DNA from: Actinobacteria bacterium IMCC26207
GTDB lineage: Bacteria > Actinomycetota > Acidimicrobiia > Acidimicrobiales > Microtrichaceae
Assembly: GCA_001025035.1 (NCBI GenBank)
Contig: LCZK01000009.1
Coordinates: 62,001 to 126,000, forward strand
Reading direction: 5' to 3'
Length of the DNA: 64,000 nucleotides
Shown here: positions 9,198 to 16,943 of the stretch, piece after piece
Position numbering within the stretch: the stretch's first letter is position 1
Layout of the letters: every line of letters begins with the position of its first letter
Made by a program: the position numbers and the translations under genes
The notes under the pieces: generated by a model
Databases searched by the model: none
What the model was told of the DNA's origin: nothing
Seen by the model: only the letters and a program-made list of their open reading frames with translations

Positions 9198-9203
9198 TAA
9201 ACT
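9198..9203 (+). promoter_or_regulatory. -10-like box for leaderless transcription
   Basis: TAAACT followed by six bases and the ATG at 9210; no purine-rich ribosome site is seen. The hexamer and spacing are identical to those of the gene at 6705. Confidence 0.6.
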
Positions 9204-9209
9204 CGGCCT

Positions 9210-9695
9210 ATGTCCCTGTACCAAACTGATCTTGCCGCCCTTGATGGAACCCCCGGAGTACTCGCCGGTCTAGACGGAAAGGTCACCCTTGTCGTCAATG
9301 TGGCCTCGAAATGTGGCCTGACCCCGCAGTACACACAGCTCGAAGAACTACAGGTTGCCTATGGCGATCAGGGGTTTAGCGTGTTGGGAGTTCCTTGTAA
9401 TCAGTTCATGGAACAAGAACCTGGCACTGCTGAAGAGATCCAGACCTTCTGCTCCTCCGAGTACGGGGTGACTTTTCCTCTGACCGAGAAGGTCGAAGTC
9501 AACGGCGATGAGCGTCACCCGCTCTACACCGAACTTACTCAGGTAGCCGACGCTGAGGGTCGCGACGGAGACATTCAGTGGAACTTTGAGAAGTTCCTCA
9601 TTGCAGGCGATGGCGAAGTGATTGCAAGGTTTGCGCCTCAGGTTGAGCCCAACGACCCGCAGATTGTTTCGGCCATCACGTCAGCGCTGGCCTAA
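9210..9695 (+). CDS. glutathione peroxidase-family thiol peroxidase
   Basis: Cytoplasmic peroxidase of 161 aa that reduces hydrogen peroxide or lipid hydroperoxides. The peroxidatic Cys35 lies in NVASKCGLTPQY (Cys rather than selenocysteine), with the catalytic partners Gln65 (PCNQF) and the Trp of QWNFEKF. Cys81 in IQTFCSSEYGV matches the resolving Cys of the thioredoxin-dependent type. Actinobacteria generally lack glutathione, so thioredoxin is the probable donor. Length is normal. It stands alone, divergent from the Dsb pair, with its own leaderless-type promoter. Confidence 0.92.
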   Translation: MSLYQTDLAALDGTPGVLAGLDGKVTLVVNVASKCGLTPQYTQLEELQVAYGDQGFSVLGVPCNQFMEQEPGTAEEIQTFCSSEYGVTFPLTEKVEVNGDERHPLYTELTQVADAEGRDGDIQWNFEKFLIAGDGEVIARFAPQVEPNDPQIVSAITSALA

Positions 9696-9764
9696 CACTG
9701 AGTTGAGCTCAGCCTCATCCGAGCGGCTCGACCCTGCCCATCATCAAGACTGCTCATCCATCAG

Positions 9765-9795
9765 GTCAGCTCATTATTAGATCAGCTCATCATCA
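9765..9795. repeat. imperfect 15/16-bp duplication over a stop codon
   Basis: gtcagctcattatta (9765-9779) is followed by gatcagctcatcatca (9780-9795). The second unit contains the stop codon (9782-9784, minus strand) of the alcohol dehydrogenase. Related tcatcat/tcatcc words continue upstream to about 9740. Confidence 0.65.
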
Positions 9796-10879
9796 GAACT
9801 GTGCGTAGTCCCCTGCCGGCCTCTAGATCTGCAAGGGCTTCGTTCACTTCTTCGAGTGGTCGACGAGCAGTCACCATGGCATCAAGGTCAAGCTTCCCTG
9901 CACGCCACAGGGCTACTAGGCGCGGAATGTCACGCGGGCCCCAGCAGGACCCAAGGAGCGATCCAACCAGTTTCTTCTCCGAAAACATCGCCATGACTGG
10001 GCTAAACGCGACGGTTTGATCAACGGGGGCTGCGCCCACCATCACGGTGGTGCCGCCACTACGCACAGCCGCGATGCCTACCTCGACGAGAGCAGCAGAT
10101 CCGACTGCTTCGAAGGCGACATCTGCGCCCACGCCAGTGAGTGCCATGGTCACCGAAACAACATCTTGCTCGGTCGGGTCGATCACATGGGTTGCCCCGA
10201 ACCGCATGGCCTGTTCCCGCCGAGACTCCGAGGGATCAGAGACAATGATCTGCGCTGCACCGGCAATCGCCGCACCCTGAACAATGCAGATTCCAACGCC
10301 CCCAGCGCCAAGGACCAGCACCGAATCCCCCGGATCAATATCAGCAGTGTTGATAGCCGCGCCAACCCCTGTTTGCACGGCGCAGCCGATCACGCAGGCC
10401 ACGTCAAGGGGAAGGTCCTTGTCAATGCGGATTGCACCGTTTGCATGGACCACGATTTCATCGGCCCAGGCTGCTACGCCAAGACCGTGAAACACTGTCT
10501 CGCCGTTGCGAGAGAGACGAGATGTGCCATCGGGCAACATAGAAGTCGCAATGACCATGGAGCTTGCGCAGACGCTCTGCAAACCCTTGATGCAATAGGC
10601 ACAGGTTCCGCAAGCTGCATTCGGAGTCAGGATGACGTGGTCCCCCACTTCTAGCGAGGTGACTCCTTCGCCGAGTTCCAAAACTATTCCAGCAGCCTCG
10701 TGGCCGAGCACCGTTGGCCCCATTGCGGGGAAGGTGCCCGAGATCACGCTTAAGTCTGAATGACATACCCCACAGGCCACGACTTGGACGCGCACCTCGC
10801 CGGCACGCGGCGCATCGAGTTGCAGATCCTCAACTACTTCGAGCGGAGTACCCACCTGGGTGAATAAAGCTGCACGCAT
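9782..10879 (-). CDS. zinc-dependent alcohol dehydrogenase
   Basis: Medium-chain alcohol dehydrogenase of 365 aa. The catalytic zinc ligands are seen in ACGVCHSDL and VLGHEAAG. The structural zinc loop has the four Cys of CGTCAYCIKGLQSVC, and VLGAGGVGICIVQGA is the NAD-binding motif. The arrangement matches class III-like or mycothiol/aryl alcohol dehydrogenases. It oxidises an alcohol or a thiol-aldehyde adduct with NAD+. AGGAG stands seven bases before the ATG. Neighbours give no clear substrate. Confidence 0.9.
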   Translation of the reverse strand: MRAALFTQVGTPLEVVEDLQLDAPRAGEVRVQVVACGVCHSDLSVISGTFPAMGPTVLGHEAAGIVLELGEGVTSLEVGDHVILTPNAACGTCAYCIKGLQSVCASSMVIATSMLPDGTSRLSRNGETVFHGLGVAAWADEIVVHANGAIRIDKDLPLDVACVIGCAVQTGVGAAINTADIDPGDSVLVLGAGGVGICIVQGAAIAGAAQIIVSDPSESRREQAMRFGATHVIDPTEQDVVSVTMALTGVGADVAFEAVGSAALVEVGIAAVRSGGTTVMVGAAPVDQTVAFSPVMAMFSEKKLVGSLLGSCWGPRDIPRLVALWRAGKLDLDAMVTARRPLEEVNEALADLEAGRGLRTVLMMS

Positions 10880-10937
10880 CAGATTGCTCCTGTGCTCATC
10901 GGAAAGATAATCGGGACCCTACAGGCTCGAGCTGAAG

Positions 10938-13691
10938 CTATTTGCGGCGGCCATCCTTTGCTCGCCAGACGCCCTTGCGAAGCTCTTCAAAAACCAGCAG
11001 CACCAGCGGAGTGACCAGCACCCAACCCCACTGCTCCAGGCTCAGCGGAACGGTCTCAAACACTCCCTGCAAGAAGGGCAATTGCACCACCATGATCTGC
11101 ATGACGACTACTCCAGCGAGTGCATAGAGCAAGGGCCGATTCGACAAGCTATAACGAGAGAACACTGTGTCGTGTCCGGTGCGCACACAGAACGAATTCA
11201 CCAGTTGAAAAAAGACGAACGTGGTGAAGGCCATCGTCATCGCCTGCTTAACGTCATTGCCGTCGAAGCGGATATAGATACCGAGTGTTCCAATAGTTAT
11301 CACCACCGCCGAAACAACGATCCGCGTCAGTCTCGGGCCACTCAGAATGGCTTCTGCACGAGCCCGAGGATTGCGGCTCATGATGCCCGGCTTTGGTGGG
11401 TCCACTCCCAAAGCAATGGCCGGCGGGCCATCCGCGATGATGTTGACAAACAGAATCTGAATCGCATTGAACAGCGCACCAAACCCTGCGAGTTGAGCCC
11501 CGAGGATGACGAAGATGGCCGAAATGTTTGTGGTCAGCTGAAAGCGCACAAAGGTCAAGATGTTCTCGTAAATCGCTCGGCCGCCCTCAACGGCGTGAAC
11601 GATGGTTGCAAAGTTGTCATCAGTGAGGACCATGTCCCCCGCCTCTTTCGTGACCGCTGTGCCAGTGATTCCCATGGCCACGCCAATCTCGGCCTCCTTC
11701 AGCGACGCTGCGTCGTTCACGCCATCACCAGTCATCGCCACGATTTTTCCGGTTGACTGCAACGCTTTCACTACCCGCACTTTGTGTTCTGCGGAGACCC
11801 GAGCACAGACGCCAATCTGATCGATCTGTGTGGGAAGGTCCTCGTCAGAGATTCGATCTAGCTCGGCCCCGGTAACTACCCGACCTTGGATTCCCAGCAC
11901 TTCTGCAATCGCGCCGGCCGTCGAGGCATGGTCACCTGTGATCATTTTTACACCGATGCCGGCCGTGGCGCACTCCGCAATTGCCGCAATGGCCTCTGGC
12001 CGCGGCGGATCAAGAATTCCGACTAGGCCGACTAGATGCAACTCGCCGACCTCGGCAACAAGGTCTCCGTCATAGTCACCTGGGGCAACGGGCAATTCAA
12101 GAGTTGCAAGCGCCAGCACTCGCAACCCTGTTGCTCCAAGGGAGTCATTCAGTTGGAGGAGTTCTTCGCGAGTCTGATCAGAGATGGTTCCTTGGTTGGC
12201 TGTTACCGAAGAGGTAGAGCATCGAGCGATCACCACATCCGGAGCACCCTTCACCACGAGCAATGACTTGCTGCGATTCTCGGCTTGAGGATGAAGCGTT
12301 GCCATGAACTTGGTACTCGAATCAAAGGGGACCTCGTCAATACGAGCCAGGTCTTGGCGCAGGCCTTCGGTATCGAGACCACCCTTGGCGGCTAGAACAA
12401 GCAGTGCACCTTCGGTTGGATCTCCAACGAGTTCGGTGTGCCCGTCTTCAACGCGCAGGTGCGCATCGTTACACAGCAGGCCCGCAAGAAGCGCGGGGGC
12501 CAGTTCTTGTTGGTTACCTGCCTCAGACCCAGCCACCTCCGAGTCGGCAACAATCTCACCTACAGGTTCGTAACCCAGACCGGAGACCTCATAACGGCGA
12601 CCAGCAGCGAGGACACATGTTGCAGTCATCTGATTGAGTGTCAATGTCCCGGTCTTATCGGAACAGATCACATTGGTAGACCCCAGGGTCTCGACCGATG
12701 CCAGTCGCTTCACGATTGCATTACGTTTAGCCATGCGGCTCACACCAATAGCCAGGGTGACCGTCACTACAGCGGGCAAGCCCTCGGGAATTGCCGCAAC
12801 TGCGAGCGCTACCGAGTTGAGCAACGCCTCGCTCACCGTGTCTGAATCAATGGTGTCTGCCTGAAACAGTGCCACCACAAAAACCACTATCACGGCCAGA
12901 ATCGCAATCATGGCCAGCCGTTTGCCGAGTTGGTCGATCTGTTCTTGCAATGGTGTGGGCTTCTCTTCAGCCGCACTCAGCAACCCTGCTAAGCGCCCAA
13001 TCTGGGTCTGCATACCAATCTCGGTAACGACCATCTCAGCTCGGCCACGCACCAAGGTGGAGTTCATGTAGCCCATGCAGACCCTGTCGGCTACGGCCAC
13101 CTCGGAAGAGCCGTCATGGCCTAGCAGAACCGCCTCGGATTGCTTGTCCACTGCAAGCGACTCACCTGTCAGCATCGACTCATCTACTGCTGTGGCGGCC
13201 GTCATGACAAACCTGCCGTCGGCCGGAATCCGGTCACCCGCCTCGAGCAACACGATGTCTCCGGGAACCAACTCAGCTGCAGGTACCTCTTGCACCTCGC
13301 CATTGCGGCGCACCCGAACAATGCTCGCCAGCATGCCCTTGAGCGCGGCTAACGCATTGTCAGCCTTGTTCTCTTGAATGAACCCCATGACTGCGTTGAT
13401 GAGCAGAACGATCCCAATAACAATCGGATCCTTGTAATCACCGACTGCAGCAGAGACAACCGCTGCACCAATCAAGATGTAGACCATCAAGTTGCGGAAC
13501 TGCGCCAGAAAGCGTTTCCACGCAGGAGTACGTGGCGGATCCGTCAACTCGTTTGGCCCATACAGATCACGTTGCGTGGCTACTGCTTGGCTGTTGAGGC
13601 CAAAGAACGGGTCAACTTGAAGTTGCTCACTGACCTGCTCTGTGGAAAGCCGATACCACTCCGTCTGGGTATTCGGCTGTTGTTGAAGCAC
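10938..13691 (-). CDS. P-type cation-transporting ATPase under a Mn2+ riboswitch; probable Mn2+ exporter
   Basis: P2-type ATPase of about 917 aa (PacL/PMR1-like). The N-terminal cation ATPase domain is followed by the actuator loop DESMLTGES, the phosphorylation site SDKTGTLT (the Asp is phosphorylated) and the hinge TGDGVNDAASLKEAEIG. About ten membrane helices are expected. Helix 4 has PEGLP, and helix 6 reads VNIIADGPPAIALG, whose DGPPA resembles the Golgi Ca2+/Mn2+ pumps. A start at GTG 13691 is preferred: GGAG lies seven bases upstream, while the longer frame from TTG 13754 would begin inside the riboswitch aptamer. The riboswitch upstream is what points to Mn2+ rather than Ca2+. The pump is inferred to expel Mn2+ when it is in excess. 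Confidence 0.88.
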   Translation of the reverse strand: MLQQQPNTQTEWYRLSTEQVSEQLQVDPFFGLNSQAVATQRDLYGPNELTDPPRTPAWKRFLAQFRNLMVYILIGAAVVSAAVGDYKDPIVIGIVLLINAVMGFIQENKADNALAALKGMLASIVRVRRNGEVQEVPAAELVPGDIVLLEAGDRIPADGRFVMTAATAVDESMLTGESLAVDKQSEAVLLGHDGSSEVAVADRVCMGYMNSTLVRGRAEMVVTEIGMQTQIGRLAGLLSAAEEKPTPLQEQIDQLGKRLAMIAILAVIVVFVVALFQADTIDSDTVSEALLNSVALAVAAIPEGLPAVVTVTLAIGVSRMAKRNAIVKRLASVETLGSTNVICSDKTGTLTLNQMTATCVLAAGRRYEVSGLGYEPVGEIVADSEVAGSEAGNQQELAPALLAGLLCNDAHLRVEDGHTELVGDPTEGALLVLAAKGGLDTEGLRQDLARIDEVPFDSSTKFMATLHPQAENRSKSLLVVKGAPDVVIARCSTSSVTANQGTISDQTREELLQLNDSLGATGLRVLALATLELPVAPGDYDGDLVAEVGELHLVGLVGILDPPRPEAIAAIAECATAGIGVKMITGDHASTAGAIAEVLGIQGRVVTGAELDRISDEDLPTQIDQIGVCARVSAEHKVRVVKALQSTGKIVAMTGDGVNDAASLKEAEIGVAMGITGTAVTKEAGDMVLTDDNFATIVHAVEGGRAIYENILTFVRFQLTTNISAIFVILGAQLAGFGALFNAIQILFVNIIADGPPAIALGVDPPKPGIMSRNPRARAEAILSGPRLTRIVVSAVVITIGTLGIYIRFDGNDVKQAMTMAFTTFVFFQLVNSFCVRTGHDTVFSRYSLSNRPLLYALAGVVVMQIMVVQLPFLQGVFETVPLSLEQWGWVLVTPLVLLVFEELRKGVWRAKDGRRK

Positions 13692-13698
13692 AAAAAAT

Positions 13699-13703
13699 CT
13701 CCG
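13699..13703 (-). promoter_or_regulatory. ribosome binding site of the P-type ATPase, pairable with the riboswitch
   Basis: On the minus strand CGGAG at 13703-13699 precedes GTG 13691 with seven bases between. CTCCG at 13740-13736 is its exact complement and overlaps the 3' strand of the aptamer's first helix. The arrangement would hide the ribosome site when the aptamer is unfolded and free it when Mn2+ stabilises the aptamer. The control mode is inferred; the complementarity is seen. Confidence 0.55.
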
Positions 13704-13736
13704 TCGATAGGACGACGCGAATACGCCGTCTGCGGC

Positions 13737-13852
13737 GGAGGTCTTCCTCGCCAATCCAAAGAAATCGGACTGACCGCTGCCACCGGGTCTTTATTCGTTC
13801 ACCGAACGATTAACCGTGCTGACGATGGCAACGCTGAGAGGTACTCCCCTCC
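13737..13852 (-). promoter_or_regulatory. yybP-ykoY (Mn2+) riboswitch aptamer
   Basis: On the minus strand the RNA begins GGAGG followed by GGAGTA (13852-13842) and ends AAGA followed by CCTCC (13745-13737). GGAGG/CCTCC closes the first helix, and GGAGUA and AAGACC are the invariant loop elements of the yybP-ykoY class. Inside, CGTTGCCA pairs with TGGCAGCG. CATCGTCAGCACGG and CCCGGTGGCAGCGGTCAG match the conserved middle. A small hairpin TCGTTC-GGT-GAACGA and a second AGTCC/GGATT helix complete the fold. It lies 46 bases upstream of the GTG start of a P-type ATPase, a known target of this switch in other bacteria. Identification was by eye, not by a covariance model. Confidence 0.9.
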
Positions 13853-13957
13853 AAAGGGCCGAAGCCCACTTGCTGTTTATTAGGGTACCCGAAGATCTAC
13901 AGAAACCCTGTCCAACAGACCAGAGAATTCTGAACTACTTGGGACGGAGCCCGCTTG

Positions 13958-13975
13958 GCTGAGCTAGCTGAGCGT
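13958..13975. repeat. 9-bp tandem duplication over a stop codon
   Basis: gctgagcta at 13958-13966 is followed by gctgagcgt at 13967-13975. The first copy contains the TAG (13966-13964, minus strand) of the GYF_2 protein. It is short and could be chance on its own, but it follows the pattern seen at several other gene ends. Confidence 0.5.
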
Positions 13976-14989
13976 TCCCCGAACCACTGCAATGGTTGCG
14001 CCAAGATCACGCTGAACTGCTGCGAAGTCAACCGACAAGTCCTCATCGAAATAGGTATGCAGATCCAAGAACAAGGAGGCAGCGCTAGCTGACTGACCCG
14101 TCCACTCATCGGCAGAAATCGTGACTGCACCATGAGATCCGTCTCCGGGGTCAGCCTCGCCTTGATAAGAACCGGAGCGGTACGAGACCGTAAGAGGCAC
14201 GTGAGCGAACCGCACATCCTCGGGGCGCTGCGCAGCAACCCGGCCGAGTTCGATCTCGAGCAGATCGCCACTCGCCTCGCCAAAACGAAGCTCATGGCTT
14301 CGCTCGAGATCTGTTCGGTCATCGAGGCCGAACCCGAATTCGCCAGCAGCAGTAATGACGGCAAGAACTAGAGACTCGTCGGCTAATTCCATCTGCTCAT
14401 GCAGATTGGCGCGCTGAGAACTGCGAGCTACTAGTGCTTCGTAGTCGGCCAGAGTTTGCGGATCGATCTCTACGATCTCGGTCACATCGAGGATCTCTGC
14501 AACCACAGATCCATCTTCGGCCAGAAAATCAGTGACATCGACTATCTCGGTCACCACAGTGCCGTCATCGGCCACTAGTTCTGCAACCGCAACTGTTTCG
14601 ACAATCTCGACAACCTCTACCGGATCTGGCTCTACCGGTGCAGGTGCAGGTGCAGGTGCAGCAAATGTCTCGGCGGCAGGCGCAGGTGCCGCATAGGCCG
14701 CGGGAGCGGGAGCCGGAGCGGGAGCCGGAGCGGGAGCCGGCGCGGGCTGTGCCCACTCAGGTGCTGGAGCGGCCACATTTCTGCGAGTTTCAATGAGGAC
14801 AGCGGTTTCTGGATGGACACCCAGCGTGGTCCAATCAGCCAACCCTGGCCACCACACAGGCGTGGTATCGGCAAGTCGCCCGGCCGCAACCTCGCTAACG
14901 AGGAGATCTAGTGTGTACGGCCCACGCTGGTCATTTGGACCAACGACTACGTAGGCAACGGAATCTTCAAGTGGTGGCAAGCTGCTCAT
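13964..14989 (-). CDS. GYF_2-domain protein with Pro/Ala-rich and acidic repeats, function unknown
   Basis: Protein of 341 aa. Residues about 11-60 (YVVVGPNDQRGPYTLDLL...VWWPGLADWTTL) match the GYF_2 (DUF4339) domain, a small fold seen at the ends of bacterial membrane or signalling proteins. Residues about 75-120 are a Pro-Ala linker encoded by a 12-bp microsatellite (about 14700-14745). Then come acidic repeats built on DDGTVVTEIVDVT and EDGSVVAEILDVT (about 140-180). The last 150 residues form a separate, Trp-poor, unrecognised domain. No signal peptide or membrane helix is seen. It is divergent from the beta-propeller lipoprotein at 15163. Function is not known. Confidence 0.75.
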   Translation of the reverse strand: MSSLPPLEDSVAYVVVGPNDQRGPYTLDLLVSEVAAGRLADTTPVWWPGLADWTTLGVHPETAVLIETRRNVAAPAPEWAQPAPAPAPAPAPAPAPAAYAAPAPAAETFAAPAPAPAPVEPDPVEVVEIVETVAVAELVADDGTVVTEIVDVTDFLAEDGSVVAEILDVTEIVEIDPQTLADYEALVARSSQRANLHEQMELADESLVLAVITAAGEFGFGLDDRTDLERSHELRFGEASGDLLEIELGRVAAQRPEDVRFAHVPLTVSYRSGSYQGEADPGDGSHGAVTISADEWTGQSASAASLFLDLHTYFDEDLSVDFAAVQRDLGATIAVVRGTLS

Positions 14990-15162
14990 CCGCTCAGTTT
15001 CTCACAACGCAGCGCGATCATGCGAGAGATTGCCCTTGGAATTACTCAGAAATCCTGTCCACGCCCCGAGAGCGCGAGCATGAGGGGTCAGCGAGCGGCC
15101 AAGATAGGGCATCTAGTAGTAGTCACTCTGAAGATTCGCTGTACCGAGAGGAATTCAATTCA

Positions 15163-16878
15163 GTGAAAGCCACGCGAACTGAGCCGAAACTTGTGCGCTC
15201 CCCACGCAGTAGCTCGCGTCCGCTGCTGCGTCTGTGCGCTGCGGCTCTCGCAGTGATGTCCCTAATTGGCCTCAGCGCTTGCTCATTCAACACAGAAGAA
15301 CCAGCCACGGTCACCTTGCCTGAACACGGGACTACCACCTCAACCACCCCAACAAGCCTGCCGCTTGACCAAGGTGCGGCGGCAGCGCCCGAGACTCCCC
15401 CCAAACTGGCTTGGGCTGTGCAGATTGGCGGCCTAGGTGAGGATGTTTTGAACGCCGTTGCAGGAGTTGAAACCTCAGTAATGGCAGTTGGGTCAACGAG
15501 TCAGGGTATTGAACAACCTGCAATCGGAGGCACCGACGTCCTGAGCGTTACCGTAGATTCCGCAGGTGCCATTCAGTCAACGGATCAGTTCGGAACTACG
15601 GGTGACGAGTCTGCCGCTGGAGTTGCGGCATCGGGCAAGGGTTCGCTTGCCTGCGGATCTACAACAGGGCTACTTGGGGCCATCTCTGGAGCAGGAAACA
15701 GTGGTGGTTCGACTGGCGGTGCAACCGGAGGTGCAAGTGGTGAGGGCGAACCCGGTGCAGCGAACGATGCTTGGTGCGCTCCGTTGCCGTCAAGCAGCTC
15801 GCAGGGAGTCACGCAATTAGGCGGAAGCGGTGAAGAACGAATCACGGGCGTAGCACTCCCTCATGGACCCGCACAACCAAAATCGAACCCGCCCGATACG
15901 GCGGACGTAGTTGGATTCGCTTCCGGGGTAGTTGATGGCTACTTCCCTGGCGCAGAGGACCCTGCTGGGCGAGGCCTTGGCGCCGGAGATGCTCTGGCAG
16001 TTCGGGTCAACGCTGACGGAACTGCCCGATGGGCTCGGCAGTTTGGAACCTCGGCCACTGACGCTGCGCTCGGCGTGTGCACAGTGGCCGAAGACGGAAT
16101 CTTTGTTGGGTTTACTGATGGCGACCTAGAGGGCCGATCCAAGGGACTTCGAGATGCCTGGATATCTCGCATCGATAGCAAAGGCGTTCAGCGGTGGATT
16201 ACCCAGTTCGGTGGCGCCGGGACTGAGGAGTTCCGAGCCGTAGCCACATCGGGCGACGCTCGCCAAGGAACCGAACGCTTCATCGCTGTTGGCTCAACTG
16301 ACGGAGATATCGATCAGTCTGGGCCTCTGGCAAATAGCGGGAGCACCGACGCAATGATCACCTCGTTTGCAAGCGATGGCACGATTCGCTGGGCAACACA
16401 ACTGGGCTCAGAGTTCGAGGACATAGCGACTGCAGTCACAGCAGACGGCGACAACATCTATGTGGCTGGAACTACACGCAGCGGCCTAGGCACAGCTGGC
16501 GGAGCGGCTCAAGATGGCGGAGCTGGCGGAGCGGCTCAAGATGGCGGAGCTGGCGGAGCGGCTCAAGATGGCGGAGCAGGCGCCCCTGGGCTGATCGGGT
16601 TGGGCGACCTCAATGAAGAGATCGGCCCTGGAGGCGGGACCGACACGTTCTTGGCTTCTCTGGATTCCGAAACTGGAGAAGTTCGCTGGGTGACAAGAAT
16701 GGGATCGGCCGCCGACGAGATCACCACCGGCCTGAGCACCACTGAGGGCGGCCTGCTCGTGCTCTCTGGAACAACCACCGGTCAAGTTGCAAGTACGCCA
16801 CCTGCTGGCGGCACTGACGGATTCTTGCTGGCCTTCCAACTTCCAACCAGCGGCGGCGCTGCAGCAAGTTCAGTCTGA
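15163..16878 (+). CDS. secreted SBBP-type beta-propeller lipoprotein
   Basis: Exported lipoprotein of about 571 aa. A GTG start at 15163 with GAGAGG ahead is chosen because the longer frame back to 14911 overlaps the divergent gene and lacks a ribosome site. Residues 1-40 are a basic start and hydrophobic core ending in the lipobox LIGLSAC (Cys40). After a Thr/Pro linker come repeats of the form W-x-x-Q-(F/L/I)-G-x3-(D/E)...V-G-x-T...D-A/G...G, for example WAVQIGGLGED, WARQFGTSATD, WITQFGGAGTE, WATQLGSEFED and WVTRMGSAADE. These are the blades of SBBP/beta-propeller proteins. A 27-bp triple repeat interrupts one loop. Ligand unknown. Confidence 0.82.
   Translation: MKATRTEPKLVRSPRSSSRPLLRLCAAALAVMSLIGLSACSFNTEEPATVTLPEHGTTTSTTPTSLPLDQGAAAAPETPPKLAWAVQIGGLGEDVLNAVAGVETSVMAVGSTSQGIEQPAIGGTDVLSVTVDSAGAIQSTDQFGTTGDESAAGVAASGKGSLACGSTTGLLGAISGAGNSGGSTGGATGGASGEGEPGAANDAWCAPLPSSSSQGVTQLGGSGEERITGVALPHGPAQPKSNPPDTADVVGFASGVVDGYFPGAEDPAGRGLGAGDALAVRVNADGTARWARQFGTSATDAALGVCTVAEDGIFVGFTDGDLEGRSKGLRDAWISRIDSKGVQRWITQFGGAGTEEFRAVATSGDARQGTERFIAVGSTDGDIDQSGPLANSGSTDAMITSFASDGTIRWATQLGSEFEDIATAVTADGDNIYVAGTTRSGLGTAGGAAQDGGAGGAAQDGGAGGAAQDGGAGAPGLIGLGDLNEEIGPGGGTDTFLASLDSETGEVRWVTRMGSAADEITTGLSTTEGGLLVLSGTTTGQVASTPPAGGTDGFLLAFQLPTSGGAAASSV
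16501..16581 (+). repeat. 27-bp in-frame tandem repeat, three copies
   Basis: Units 16501-16527, 16528-16554 and 16555-16581 differ by two bases at the end of the last copy. Each encodes nine residues, GAAQDGGAG in register, inserted in a loop between two propeller blades of the lipoprotein. The length is a multiple of three, so changes in copy number would keep the frame. Confidence 0.95.
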
Positions 16879-16930
16879 TAACTCCGCCCCCTGTTTCGCT
16901 GGAGTTGCCAGAGCAGAACCGCACAGTTGG

Positions 16931-16936
16931 TACTGT
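16931..16936 (+). promoter_or_regulatory. -10-like box for leaderless transcription
   Basis: TACTGT is followed by seven bases and the ATG at 16944, with no ribosome site. It supports 16944 over an upstream in-frame TTG at 16905 as the start of the F420 enzyme. Confidence 0.5.
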
Positions 16937-16943
16937 TCCCCCT

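Noticed and set aside
10016-10654. 212-codon frame antisense to the alcohol dehydrogenase
   Set aside because: His/Cys-rich nonsense-like translation opposite a complete enzyme with zinc ligands.
13692-13754. Upstream TTG start for the P-type ATPase
   Set aside because: It would lie inside the riboswitch aptamer and has no ribosome site; GTG 13691 has GGAG at good distance.
14911-15162. N-terminal extension of the beta-propeller lipoprotein
   Set aside because: Overlaps the divergent gene; a GTG with GAGAGG lies right before the signal peptide.
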